Below, piece by piece: positions 1-13,200 of a stretch of 64,000 bases of DNA. The DNA comes from Osmia lignaria lignaria. Taxonomy: Eukaryota > Arthropoda > Insecta > Hymenoptera > Megachilidae. Location: the NCBI RefSeq assembly GCF_051020975.1, contig NW_027478166.1, positions 8,991,501-9,055,500 on the forward strand. Reading direction: 5' to 3'. The position numbers were made by a program, and so were the translations under genes. The notes under the pieces were generated by a model. That model made no database searches, was not told the origin of the DNA, and worked only from the letters and a program-made list of their open reading frames with translations. Every line of letters starts with the position of its first letter. Position 1 is the stretch's first letter.

Positions 1-204
1 AGCCGCAAATGCCACTTCCAGCTTAGCTGTGCAGAAGAAGAACAACAAGAAGAAGAAATATCTCGAAATATGTCCGTCAGGCCCCTTCCCTTGAAATAAA
101 TCTGCAAATATCTCGGAAACGAAGCGAGCTATGGCAAAATGTTAAGAGACCTTTTTTGTAGAGAATTCAGTTTCCTACTTTTTATGGTCTATGATATTTT
201 TTGA
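1..204. repeat. Partial monomer at left window edge
   Basis: These bases correspond to the last 204 bases of a monomer, beginning inside the block that precedes the GAA-rich tract. It has the CCGCAAATGCC form of the variable block, so it belongs to the larger group that includes the monomers at 1171 and 2137. A private change at base 95 turns GAGATA into GAAATA, and the tail carries GAATTC near 165, an EcoRI site absent from most tails of the array. The truncation is due to the window edge, not to an array boundary. Confidence 0.95.
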
Positions 205-3200
205 TCAGATGCGTAGTTCTCGAGATATATCAAGATATTTAAAAGTTCCGAAGCCGCACCAACATAATAGAGATACAGAAACACCGTGGCCCCTCTCTTT
301 GAGATAACTCTGCACTATTGCGAGCTGGAAATGCCACTTCCAGTTTAGCTGTGCAGAAGAAGAACAACAAGAAGAAGAAATATCTCGAAATATGTCCGTT
401 AGGCCCCTTCCCTTGAGATAAATCTGCAAATATCTCGGAAACGAAGCGAGCTATGGCAAAATGATAAGAGACCTTTTTTGTAGAGAATTAAGTTTCCTAC
501 TTTTTATGTTCTATGATATTTTTTGATCAGATGCGTAGTTCTCGAGATATATCAAGACATTTAAAAGTTCCGAAGCCGCACCAACATAATAGAGATACAG
601 AAACACCGTGGCCCCTTTCTTTGAGATAACTCTGCACTATTGCGAGCTGTAAATGCCACTTCCAGCTTAGCTGTGCAGAAGAAGAACAACAAGAAGAAGA
701 AATATCTCGAAGTATGTCCGTCAGGCCCCTTCCCTTGAGATAAATCTGCAAATATCTCGGAAACGAAGCGAGCTATGGCAAAATTTTAGGAGACCTTTTT
801 TGTAGAGAATTAAGTTTCCTACTTTTTATGTTCTATGATATTTTTTGATCAGATGCGTAGTTCTCGAGATATATCAAGATATTTAAAAGTTCCGAAGCCG
901 CACCAACATAATAGAGATACAGAAACACCGTGGCCCCTTTCTTTGAGATAACTCTGCACTATTGCGAGCTGTAAATGCCACTTCCAGCTTAGCTATGCAG
1001 AAGAAGAACAACAAGAAGGAGAAATATCTCGAAATATGTCCGTCAGGCCCCTTCCCTTGAGATATATCTGCAAATATCTCGGAAACGAAGCGAGCTATGG
1101 CAAAATGTTAAGAGACCTTTTTTGTAGAGAATTATGTTTCCTACAATTTATGTTCTATGATATTTTTTGATCAGAAGCGTAGTTTTCGAGATATATCGAG
1201 ATATTTAAAAGTTCCGAAGCCGCACCAACATAATAGGGATACAGAAACACCGTGGCCCCTTTCTTTGAGATAACTCTGCACTAGTGCGAGCCGCAAATGC
1301 CACTTCCAGCTTAGCTGTGCAGAAGAAGAACAACAAGAAGAAGAAATATCTCGAAATATGTCCGTCAGGCCCCTTCCCTTGAGATAAATCTGCAAATATC
1401 TCGGAAACGAAGCGAGCTATGGCAAAATGTTAAGAGACCTTTTTTGTAGAGAATTCAGTTTCCTACTTTTTATGTTCTATGATATTTTTTGATCAGATGC
1501 GTAGTTCTCGAGATATATCAAGATATTTAAAAGTTCCGAAGCCGCACCAACATAATAGAGATACAGAAACACCGTGGCCCCTCTCTTTGAGATAACTCTG
1601 CACTATTGCGAGCTGGAAATGCCACTTCCAGTTTAGCTGTGCAGAAGAAGAACAACAAGAAGAAGAAATATCTCGAAATATGTCCGTTAGGCCCCTTCCC
1701 TTGAGATAAATCTGCAAATATCTCGGAAACGAAGCGAGCTATGGCAAAATGATAAGAGACCTTTTTTGTAGAGAATTAAGTTTCCTACTTTTTATGTTCT
1801 ATGATATTTTTTGATCAGATGCGTAGTTCTCGAGATATATCAAGATATTTAAAAGTTCCGAAGCCGCACCAACATAATAGAGATACAGAAACACCGTGGC
1901 CCCTTTCTTTGAGATAACTCTGCACTATTGCGAGCTGTAAATGCCACTTCCAGCTTAGCTGTGCAGAAGAAGAACAACAAGAAGAAGAAATATCTCGAAA
2001 TATGTCCGTCAGGCCCCTTCCCTTGAGATAAATCTGCAAATATCTCGGAAACGAAGCGAGCTATGGCAAAATGTTAGGAGACCTTTTTTGTAGAGAATTA
2101 AGTTTCCTACTTTTTATGTTCTATGATATTTTTTGATCAGATGCGTAGTTCTCGAGATATATCAAGATATTTAAAAGTTCCGAAGCCGCACCAACATAAT
2201 AGAGATACAGAAACACCGTGGCCCCTTTCTTTGAGATAACTCTGCACTAGTGCGAGCCGCAAATGCCACTTCCAGCTTAGCTGTGCAGAAGAAGAACAAC
2301 AAGAAGAAGAAATATCTCGAAATATGTCCGTTAGGCCCCTTCCCTTGAGATAAATCTGCAAATATCTCGGAAACGAAGCGAGCTATGGCAAAATGTTAAG
2401 AGACCTTTTTTGTAGAGAATTAAGTTTCCTACTTTTTATGTTCTATGATATTTTTTGATCAGATGCGTAGTTCTCGAGATATATCAAGATATTTAAAAGT
2501 TCCGAAGCCGCACCAACATAATAGAGATACAGAAACACCGTGGCCCCTTTCTTTGAGATAACTCTGCACTAGTGCGAGCCGCAAATGCCACTTCCAGCTT
2601 AGCTGTGCAGAAGAAGAACAACAAGAAGAAGAAATATCTCGAAATGTGTCCGTCAGGCCCCTTCCCTTGAGATAAATCTGCAAATATCTCGGAAACGAAG
2701 AGAGCTATGGCAAAATGTTAAGAGACCTTTTTTGTAGAGAATTAAGTTTCCTACTTTTTATGTTTTATGATATTTTTGGATCAGATGCGTAGTTCTCGAG
2801 ATATATCAAGATATTTAAAAGTTCCGAAGCCGCACCAACATAATAGAGATACAGAAACACCGTGGCCCCTTTCTTTGAGATAACTCTGCACTAGTGCGAG
2901 CCGCAAATGCCACTTCCAGCTTAGCTGTGCAGAAGAAGAACAACAAGAAGAAGAAATATCTCGAAATGTGTCCGTCAGGCCCCTTCCCTTGAGATAAATC
3001 TGCAAATATCTCGGAAACGAAGAGAGCTATGGCAAAATGTTCAGAGACCTTTTTTGTAGAGAATTAAGTTTCCTACTTTTTATGTTCTATGATATTTTTT
3101 GATCAGATGCGTAGATCTCGAGATATATCAAGATATTTAAAAGTTCCGAAGCCGCACCAACATAATAGAGATACAGAAACACCGTGGCCCCTTTCTTTGA

Positions 3201-6200
3201 GATAACTCTGCACTAGTGCGAGCCGCAAATGCCACTTCCAGCTTAGCTGTGCAGAAGAAGAACAACAAGAAGAACAAATATCTCGAAATATGTCCGTCAG
3301 GCCACTTCCCTTGAGATAAATCTGCAAATATCTCGGAAACGAAGCGAGCTATGGCAAAATGTTAAGAGACCTTTTTTGTAGAGAATTATGTTTCCTACTT
3401 TTTATGTTCTATGATATTTTTTGATCAGACGCGTAGCTCTCGAGATATATCAAGATATTTAAAAGTTCCGAAGCCGCACCAACATAATAGCGATACAGAA
3501 ACACCGTGGCCCCTCTCTTTGAGATAACTCTGCACTATTGCGAGCTGGAAATGCCACTTCCAGTTTAGCTGTGCAGAAGAAGAACAACAAGAAGAAGAAA
3601 TATCTCGAAATATGTCCGTTAGGCCCCTTCCCTTGAGATAAATCTGCAAATATCTCGGAAACGAAGCGAGCTATGGCAAAATGTTAAGAGACCTTTTTTG
3701 TAGACAATTATGTTTCCTACAATTTATGTTCTATGATATTTTTTGATCAGAAGCGTAGTTTTCGAGATATATCGAGATATTTAAAAGTTCCGAAGCCGCA
3801 CCAACATAATAGAGATACAGAAACACCGTGGCCCCTTTCGTTGAGATAACTCTGCACTAGTGCGAGCCGCAAATGCCACTTCCAGCTTAGCTGTGCAGAA
3901 GAAGAACAACAAGAAGAAGAAATATCTCGAAATATGTCCGTCAGGCCCCTTCCCTTGAGATAAATCTGCAAATATCTCGGAAACGAAGCGAGCTATGGCA
4001 AAATGTTAAGAGACGTTTTTTGTAGAGAATTATGTTTCCTACAATTTATGTTCTATGATATTTTTTGATCAGAAGCGTAGTTTTCGAGATATATCGAGAT
4101 ATTTAAAAGTTCCGAAGCCGCACCAACATAATAGGGATACAGAAACACCGTGGCCCCTTTCTTTGAGATAACTCTGCACTAGTGCGAGCCGCAAATGCCA
4201 CTTCCAGCTTAGCTGTGCAGAAGAAGAACAACAAGAAGAAGAAATATCTCGAAATATGTCCGTCAGGCCCCTTCCCTTGAGATAAATCTGCAAATATCTC
4301 GGAAACGAAGCGAGCTATGGCAAAATGTTGAGAGACCTTTTTTGTAGAGAATTAAGTTTCCTACTTTTTATGTTCTATGATATTTTTTGATCAGATGCGT
4401 AGTTCTCGAGATATATCAAGATATTTAAAAGTTCCGAAGCCGCACCAACATAATAGAGATACAGAAACACCGTGGCCCCTCTCTTCGAGATAACTCTGCA
4501 CTATTGCGAGCTGGAAATGCCACTTCCAGTTTAGCTGTGCAGAAGAAGAACAACAAGAAGAAGAAATATCTCGAAATATGTCCGTCAGGCCCCTTCCCTT
4601 GAGATATATCTGCAAGTATCTCGGAAACGAAGCGAGCTATGGCAAAATGTTAGGAGACCTTTTTTGTAGAGAATTATGTTTCCTACAATTTATGTTCTAT
4701 GATATTTTTTGATCTGAAGCGTAGTTTTCGAGATATATCGAGATATTTAAAAGTTCCGAAGCCGCACCAACATAATAGAGATACAGAAACACCGTGGCCC
4801 CTTTCGTTGAGATAACTCTGCACTAGTGCGAGCCGCAAATGCCACTTCCCGCTTAGCTGTGCAGAAGAAGAACAACAAGAAGAAGAAATATCTCGAAATA
4901 TATCCGTCAGGCCCCTTCCCTTGAGATAAATCTGCAAATATCTCGGAAACGAAGCGAGCTATGGCAAAATGTTAAGAGACGTTTTTTGTAGAGAATTATG
5001 TTTCCTACAATTTATGTTCTATGATATTTTTTGAACAAAAGCGTAGTTTTCGAGATATATCGAGATATTTAAAAGTTCCGAAGCCGCACCAACATAATAG
5101 GGATACAGAAACACCGTGGCCCCTTTCTTTGAGATAACTCTGCACTAGTGCGAGCCGCAAATGCCACTTCCAGCTTAGCTGTGCAGAAGAAGTACAACAA
5201 GAAGAAGAAATATCTCGAAATATGTCCGTCAGGCCCCTTCCCTTGAGATAAATCTGCAAATATCTCGGAAACGAAGCGAGCTATGGCAAAATGTTAAGAG
5301 ACGTTTTTTGTAGAGAATTATGTTTCCTACAACTTATGTTCTATGATTTTTTTTGATCAGAAGCGTAGTTTTCGAGATATATCGAGATATTTAAAAGTTC
5401 CGAAGCCGCACCAACATAATAGGGATACAGAAACACCGTGGCCCCTTTCTTTGTGATAACTCTGCACTAGTGCGCGCCGCAAATGCCACTTCCACCTTAG
5501 CTGTGCAGAAGAAGAACAACAAGAAGAAGGAATATCTCGAAATATGTCCGTCAGGCCCCTTCCCTTGAGATAAATCTGCAAATATCTCGGAAACGAAGCG
5601 AGCTATGGCAAAATGTTGAGAGACCTTTTTTGTAGAGAATTAAGTTTCCTACTTTTTATGTTCTATGATATTTTTTGATCAGATGCGTAGTTCTCGAGAT
5701 ATATCAAGATATTTAAAAGTTCCGAAGCCGCACCAACATAATAGAGATACAGAAACACCGTGGCCCCTCTCTTTGAGATAACTCTGCACTATTGCGAGCT
5801 GGAAATGCCACTTCCAGTTTAGCTGTGCAGAAGAAGAACAACAAGAAGAAGAAATATCTCGAAATATGTCCGTCAGGCCCCTTCCCTTGAGATAAATCTG
5901 CAAATATCTCGGAAACGAAGCGAGCTATGGCAAAATGTTAGGAGACCTTTTTTGTAGAGAATTAAGTTTCCTACTTTTTATGTTCTATGATATTTTTTGA
6001 TCAGTTTCGTAGTTCTCGAGATATATCAAGATATTTAAAAGTTCCGAAGCCGCACCAACATAATAGAGATACACAAACACCGTGGCCCCTCTCTTTGAGA
6101 TAACTCTGCACTATTGCGAGCTGGAAATGCCACTTCCAGTTTAGCTGTGCAGAAGAAGAACAACAAGAAGAAGAAATATCTCGAAATATGTCCGTTAGGC

Positions 6201-7288
6201 CCCTTCCCTTGAGATAAATCTGCAAATATCTCGGAAACGAAGCGAGCTATGGCAAAATGATAAGAGACCTTTTTTGTAGAGAATTAAGTTTCCTACTTTT
6301 TATGTTCTATGATATTTTTTGATCAGATGCGTAGTTCTCGAGATATATCAAGATATTTAAAAGTTCCGAAGCCGCACCAACATAATAGAGATACAGAAAC
6401 ACCGTGGCCCCTTTCTTTGAGATAACTCTGCACTATTGCGAGCTGTAAATGCCACTTCCAGCTTAGCTGTGCAGAAGAAGAACAACAAGAAGAAGAAATA
6501 TCTCGAAATATGTCCGTCAGGCCCCTTCCCTTGAGATAAATCTGCAAATATCTCGGAAACGAAGCGAGCTATGGCAAAATGTTAGGAGACCTTTTTTGTA
6601 GAGAATTAAGTTTCCTACTTTTTATGTTCTATGATATTTTTTGATCAGATGCGTAGTTCTCGAGATATATCAAGATATTTAAAAGTTCCGAAGCCGCACC
6701 AACATAATAGAGATACAGAAACACCGTGGCCCCTTTCTTTGAGATAACTCTGCACTATTGCGAGCTGTAAATGCCACTTCCAGCTTAGCTGTGCAGAAGA
6801 AGAACAACAAGAAGAAGAAATATCTCGAAATATGTCCGTCAGGCCCCTTCCCTTGAGATAAATCTGCAAATATCTCGGAAACGAAGCGAGCTATGGCCAA
6901 TTGTTAAGAGATCTTTTTTGTAGAGAATTAAGTTTCCTACTTTTTATGTTCTATGATATTTTTTGATCAGATGCGTAGTTCTCGAGATATATCAAGATAT
7001 TTAAAAGTTCCGAAGCCGCACCAACATAATAGGGATACAGAAACACCGTGGCCCCTTTCTTTGAGATAACTCTGCACTAGTGCGAGCCGCAAATGCCACT
7101 TCCAGCTTAGCTGTGCAGAAGAAGAACAACAAGAAGAAGAAATATCTCGAAATATGTCCGTCAGGCCCCTTCCCTTGAGATATATCTGCAAATATCTCGG
7201 AAACGAAGCGAGCTATGGCAAAATGTTAAGAGACCTTTTTTGTAGAGAATTAAGTTTCCTACAATTCATGTTCTATGATATTTTTTGA
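205..7288. repeat. Array zone A: 22 monomers, weakly ordered variants
   Basis: Twenty-two monomers without a clean higher-order period. The zone is marked by a form with GAGCTGGAAATGCC followed by CCAGTTTAGC, seen at 205, 1493, 3425, 4391, 5679 and 6001, which later persists only at 7611 and 9540. Short local duplications are visible. The monomers at 2459 and 2781 are adjacent and share the rare GAAATGTGTCC, and the trio starting at 3103 reappears at 7289, 13 monomers later. The monomers at 4713 and 5035 have lost the usual TGATCA at the unit boundary (TGATCTG and TGAACAA). The block with CCAGTTCCTTTGAGCTG, common further right, is absent here. The looser order suggests an older or less recently homogenised part of the array; that is inference. 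Confidence 0.85.
2459..3102. repeat. Adjacent duplicated monomer pair with GAAATGTGTCC
   Basis: Two neighbouring 322-bp units both carry GAAATGTGTCC where the array norm is GAAATATGTCC, and both are followed by GAAGAGAGCTATGG rather than GAAGCGAGC. Sharing two rare changes in adjacent copies indicates that one arose from the other by a single-monomer duplication. A change of TTTTTTGATC to TTTTTGGATC at the junction (about 2779) distinguishes them. Confidence 0.75.
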
Positions 7289-10200
7289 TCAGATGCGTAG
7301 TTCTCGAGATATATCAAGATATTTAAAAGTTCCGAAGCCGCACCAACATAATAGAGATACAGAAACACCGTGGCCCCTTTCTTTGAGATAACTCTGCACT
7401 AGTGCGAGCCGCAAATGCCACTTCCAGCTTAGCTGTGCAGAAGAAGAACAACAAGAAGAACAAATATCTCGAAATATGTCCGTCAGGCCACTTCCCTTGA
7501 GATAAATCTGCAAATATCTCGGAAACGAAGCGAGCTATGGCAAAATGTTAAGAGACCTTTTTTGTAGAGAATTATGTTTCCTACTTTTTATGTTCTATGA
7601 TATTTTTTGATCAGACGCGTAGCTCTCGAGATATATCAAGATATTTAAAAGTTCCGAAGCCGCACCAACATAATAGCGATACAGAAACACCGTGGCCCCT
7701 CTCTTTGAGATAACTCTGCACTATTGCGAGCTGGAAATGCCACTTCCAGTTTAGCTGTGCAGAAGAAGAACAACAAGAAGAAGAAATATCTCGAAATATG
7801 TCCGTTAGGCCCCTTCCCTTGAGATAAATCTGCAAATATCTCGGAAACGAAGCGAGCTATGGCAAAATGTTAAGAGACCTTTTTTGTAGACAATTATGTT
7901 TCCTACAATTTATGTTCTATGATATTTTTTGATCAGAAGCGTAGTTTTCGAGATATATCGAGATATTTAAAAGTTCCGAAGCCGCACCAACATAATAGAG
8001 ATACAGAAACACCGTGGCCCCTTTCTTTGAGATAACTCTGCACTATTGCGAGCTGCAAATGCCACTTCCAGCTTAGCTGTGCAGAGGAAGAACAACAAGA
8101 AGAAGAAATATCTCGAAATATGTCCGTCAGGCCAGTTCCTTTGAGCTGAATCTGCAAATATCTCGGAAACGAAGCGAGCTATGGCAAAATTTTAAGAGAC
8201 CTTTTTTGTAGAGAATTATGTTTCCTACTTTGTATGTTCTATGATATTTTTTGATCAGACGCGTAGCTCTCGAGATATATCAAGATATTTAAAAGTTCCG
8301 AAGCCGCACCAACATAATAGGGATACAGAAACACCGTGGCCCCTTTCTTTGAGATAACTCTGCACTAGTGCGAGCCGCAAATGCCACTTCCAGCTTAGCT
8401 GTGCAGAAGAAGAACAACAAGAAGAAGAAATATCTCGAAATATGTCCGTCAGGCCCCTTCCCTTGAGATAAATCTGCAAATATCTCGGAAACGAAGCGAG
8501 CTATGGCAAAATGTTAGGAGACCTTTTTTGTAGAGAATTAAGTTTCCTACTTTTTATGTTCTATGATATTTTTTGATCAGATGCGTAGTTCTCGAGATAT
8601 ATCAAGATATTTAAAAGTTCCGAAGCCGCACCAACATAATAGAGATACAGAAACACCGTGGCCCCTTTCTTTGAGATAACTCTGCACTATTGCGAGCTGT
8701 AAATGCCACTTCCAGCTTAGCTGTGCAGAAGAAGAACAACAAGAAGAAGAAATATCTCGAAATATGTCCGTCAGGCCCCTTCCCTTGAGATATATCTGCA
8801 AATATCTCGGAAACGAAGCGAGCTATGGCAAAATGTTAAGAGACCTTTTTTGTAGACAATTATGTTTCCTACAATTTATGTTCTATGATATTTTTTGATC
8901 AGAAGCGTAGTTTTCGAGATATATCGAGATATTTAAAAGTTCCGAAGCCGCACCAACATAATAGAGATACAGAAACACCGTGGCCCCTTTCGTTGAGATA
9001 ACTCTGCACTAGTGCGAGCCGCAAATGCCACTTCTAGCTTAGCTGTGCAGAAGAAGAACAACAAGAAGAAGAAATATCTCGAAATATGTCCGTCAGGCCC
9101 CTTCCCTTGAGATAAATCTGCAAATATCTCGGAAACGAAGCGAGCTATGGTAAAATGTTAAGAGACCTTTTTTGTAGAGAATTAAGTTTCCTACTTTTTA
9201 TGTTCTATGATATTTTTTGATCAGATGCGTAGTTCTCGAGATATATCAAGATATTTAAAAGTTCCGAAGCCGCACCAACATAATAGAGATACAGAAACAC
9301 CGTGGCCCCTTTGTTTGAGATATCTCTGCACTAGTGCGAGCCGCAAATGCCACTTCCAGCTTAGCTGTGCAGAAGAACAACAAGAAGAACAAATATCTCG
9401 AAATATGTCCGTCAGGCCACTTCCCTTGAGATAAATCTGCAAATATCTCGGAAACGAAGCGAGCTATGGCAAAATGTTAAGAGACCTTTTTTGTAGAGAA
9501 TTATGTTTCCTACTTTTTATGTTCTATGATATTTTTTGATCAGACGCGTAGCTCTCGAGATATATCAAGATATTTAAAAGTTCCGAAGCCGCACCAACAT
9601 AATAGCGATACAGAAACACCGTGGCCCCTCTCTTTGAGATAACTCTGCACTATTGCGAGCTGGAAATGCCACTTCCAGTTTAGCTGTGCAGAAGAAGAAC
9701 AACAAGAAGAAGAAATATCTCGAAATATGTCCGTTAGGCCCCTTCCCTTGAGATAAATCTGCAAATATCTCGGAAACGAAGCGAGCTATGGCAAAATGTT
9801 AAGAGACCTTTTTTGTAGACAATTATGTTTCCTACAATTTATGTTCTATGATATTTTTTGATCAGAAGCGTAGTTTTCGAGATATATCGAGATATTTAAA
9901 AGTTCCGAAGCCGCACCAACATAATAGAGATACAGAAACACCGTGGCCCCTTTCTTTGAGATAACTCTGCACTATTGCGAGCTGCAAATGCCACTTCCAG
10001 CTTAGCTGTGCAGAGGAAGAACAACAAGAAGAAGAAATATCTCGAAATATGTCCGTCAGGCCAGTTCCTTTGAGCTGAATCTGCAAATATCTCGGAAACG
10101 AAGCGAGCTATGGCAAAATTTTAAGAGACCTTTTTTGTAGAGAATTATGTTTCCTACTTTTTATGTTCTATGATATTTTTTGATCAGACGCGTAGCTCTC

Positions 10201-13200
10201 GAGATATATCAAGATATTTAAAAGTTCCGAAGCCGCACCAACATAATAGGGATACAGAAACACCGTGGCCCCTTTCTTTGAGATAACTCTGCACTAGTGC
10301 GAGCCGCAAATGCCACTTCCAGCTTAGCTGTGCAGAAGAAGAACAACAAGAAGAAGAAATATCTCGAAATATGTCCGTCAGGCCCCTTCCTTTGAGATAA
10401 ATCTGCAAATATCTCGGAAACGAAGCGAGCTATGGCAAAATGTTGAGAGACCTTTTTTGTAGAGAATTAAGTTTCCTACTTTTTATGCTCTATGCTATTT
10501 TTTGATCAGATGCGTAGTTCTCGAGATATATCAAGATATTTAAAAGTTCCGAAGCCGCACCAACATAATAGAGATACAGAAACACCGTGGCCCCTCTCTT
10601 TGAGATAACTCTGCACTATTGCGAGCTGTAAATGCCACTTCCAGCTTAGCTGTGCAGAAGAAGAACAACAAGAAGAAGACATATCTCGAAATATGTCCGT
10701 CAGGCCCCTTCCCTTGAGATATATCTGCAAATATCTCGGAAACGAAGCGAGCTATGGCAAAATGTTAAGAGACCTTTTTTGTAGAGAATTATGTTTCCTA
10801 CAATTTATGTTCTATGATATTTTTTGATCAGAAGCGTAGTTTTCGAGATATATCGAGATATTTAAAAGTTCCAAAGCCGCACCAACATAATAGAGATACA
10901 GAAACACCGTGGCCCCTTTCTTTGAGATAACTCTGCAGTATTGCGAGCTGCAAATGCCACTTCCAGCTTAGCTGTGCAGAAGAAGAACAACAAGAAGAAG
11001 AAATATCTCGAAATATGTCCGTCAGGCCCCTTCCCTTGAGATAAATCTGCAAATATCTCGGAAACGAAGCGAGCTATGGCCAATTGTTAAGAGACCTTTT
11101 TTGTAGAGAATTAAGTTTCCTACGTTTTATGTTCTATGATATTTTTTGATCAGATGCGTAGTTCTCGAGATATATCAAGATATTTAAAAGTTCCGAAGCC
11201 GCACCAACATAATAGAGATACAGAAACACCGTGGCCCCTTTCTTTGAGATAACTCTGCACTATTGCGAGCTGCAAATGCCACTTCCAGCTTAGCTGTGCA
11301 GAAGAAGAACATCAAGAAGAAGAAATATCTCGAAATATGTCCGTCAGGCCCCTTCCCTTGAGATAAATCTGCAAATATCTCGGAAACGAAGCGAGCTATG
11401 GCAAAATGTTAAGAGACCTTTTTTGTAGAGAATTAAGTTTCCTACTTTTTATGTTCTATGATATTTTTGGATCAGATGCGTAGTTCTCGAGATATATCAA
11501 GATATTTAAAAGTTCCGAAGCCGCACCAACATAATAGAGATACAGAAACACCGTGGCCCCTTTCTTTGAGATAACTCTGCACTAGAGCGAGCCACAAATG
11601 CCACTTCCAGCTTAGCTGTGCAGAAGAAGAACAACAAGAAGAAGAAATATCTCGAAATATGTCCGTCAGGCCCCTTCCCTTGAGATAAATCTGCAAATAT
11701 CTCGGAAACGAAGAGAGCTATGGCAAAATGTTAAGAGACCTTTTTTGTAGAGAATTAAGTTTCCTACTTTTTATGTTCTATGATATTTTTTGATCTGATG
11801 CGTAGTTCTCGAGATATATCAAGATATTTAAAAGTTCCGAAGCCGCACCAACATAATAGAGATACAGAAACACCGTGGCCCCTTTCTTTGAGATAACTCT
11901 GCACTATTGCGAGCTGCAAATGCCACTTCCAGCTTAGCTGTGCAGAGGAAGAACAACAAGAAGAAGAAATATCTCGAAATATGTCCGTCAGGCCAGTTCC
12001 TTTGAGCTGAATCTGCAAATATCTCGGAAACGAAGCGAGCTATGGCAAAATTTTAAGAGACCTTTTTTGTAGAGAATTATGTTTCCTACTTTTTATGTTC
12101 TATGATATTTTTTGATCAGACGCGTAGCTCTCGAGATATATCAAGATATTTAAAAGTTCCGAAGCCGCACCAACATAATAGGGATACAGAAACACCGTGG
12201 CCCCTTTCTTTGAGATAACTCTGCACTAGTGCGAGCCGCAAATGCCACTTCCAGCTTAGCTGTGCAGAAGAAGAACAACAAGAAGAAGAAATATCTCGAA
12301 ATATGTCCGTCAGGCCCCTTCCCTTGAGATAAATCTGCAAATATCTCGGAAACGAAGCGAGCTATGGCAAAATGTTGAGAGACCTTTTTTGTAGAGAATT
12401 AAGTTTCCTACTTTTTATGTTCTATGCTATTTTTTGATCAGATGCGTAGTTCTCGAGATATATCAAGATATTTAAAAGTTCCGAAGCCGCACCAACATAA
12501 TAGAGATACAGAAACACCGTGGCCCCTCTCTTTGAGATAACTCTGCACTATTGCGAGCTGTAAATGCCACTTCCAGCTTAGCTGTGCAGAAGAAGAACAA
12601 CAAGAAGAAGACATATCTCGAAATATGTCCGTCAGGCCCCTTCCCTTGAGATATATCTGCAAATATCTCGGAAACGAAGCGAGCTATGGCAAAATGTTAA
12701 GAGACCTTTTTTGTAGAGAATTATGTTTCCTACAATTTATGTTCTATGATATTTTTTGATCAGAAGCGTAGTTTTCGAGATATATCGAGATATTTAAAAG
12801 TTCCAAAGCCGCACCAACATAATAGAGATACAGAAACACCGTGGCCCCTTTCTTTGAGATAACTCTGCAGTATTGCGAGCTGCAAATGCCACTTCCAGCT
12901 TAGCTGTGCAGAAGAAGAACAACAAGAAGAAGAAATATCTCGAAATATGTCCGTCAGGCCCCTTCCCTTGAGATAAATCTGCAAATATCTCGGAAACGAA
13001 GCGAGCTATGGCCAATTGTTAAGAGACCTTTTTTGTAGAGAATTAAGTTTCCTACGTTTTATGTTCTATGATATTTTTTGATCAGATGCGTAGTTCTCGA
13101 GATATATCAAGATATTTAAAAGTTCCGAAGCCGCACCAACATAATAGAGATACAGAAACACCGTGGCCCCTTTCTTTGAGATAACTCTGCACTATTGCGA

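Noticed and set aside
6679..13015. Second minus-strand frame at 6679, 10862 and 12794
   Set aside because: It exists only because GCTATGGCCAATTG creates an upstream ATG in that monomer variant, and it lies in another frame of the same repeat. No independent evidence supports it.
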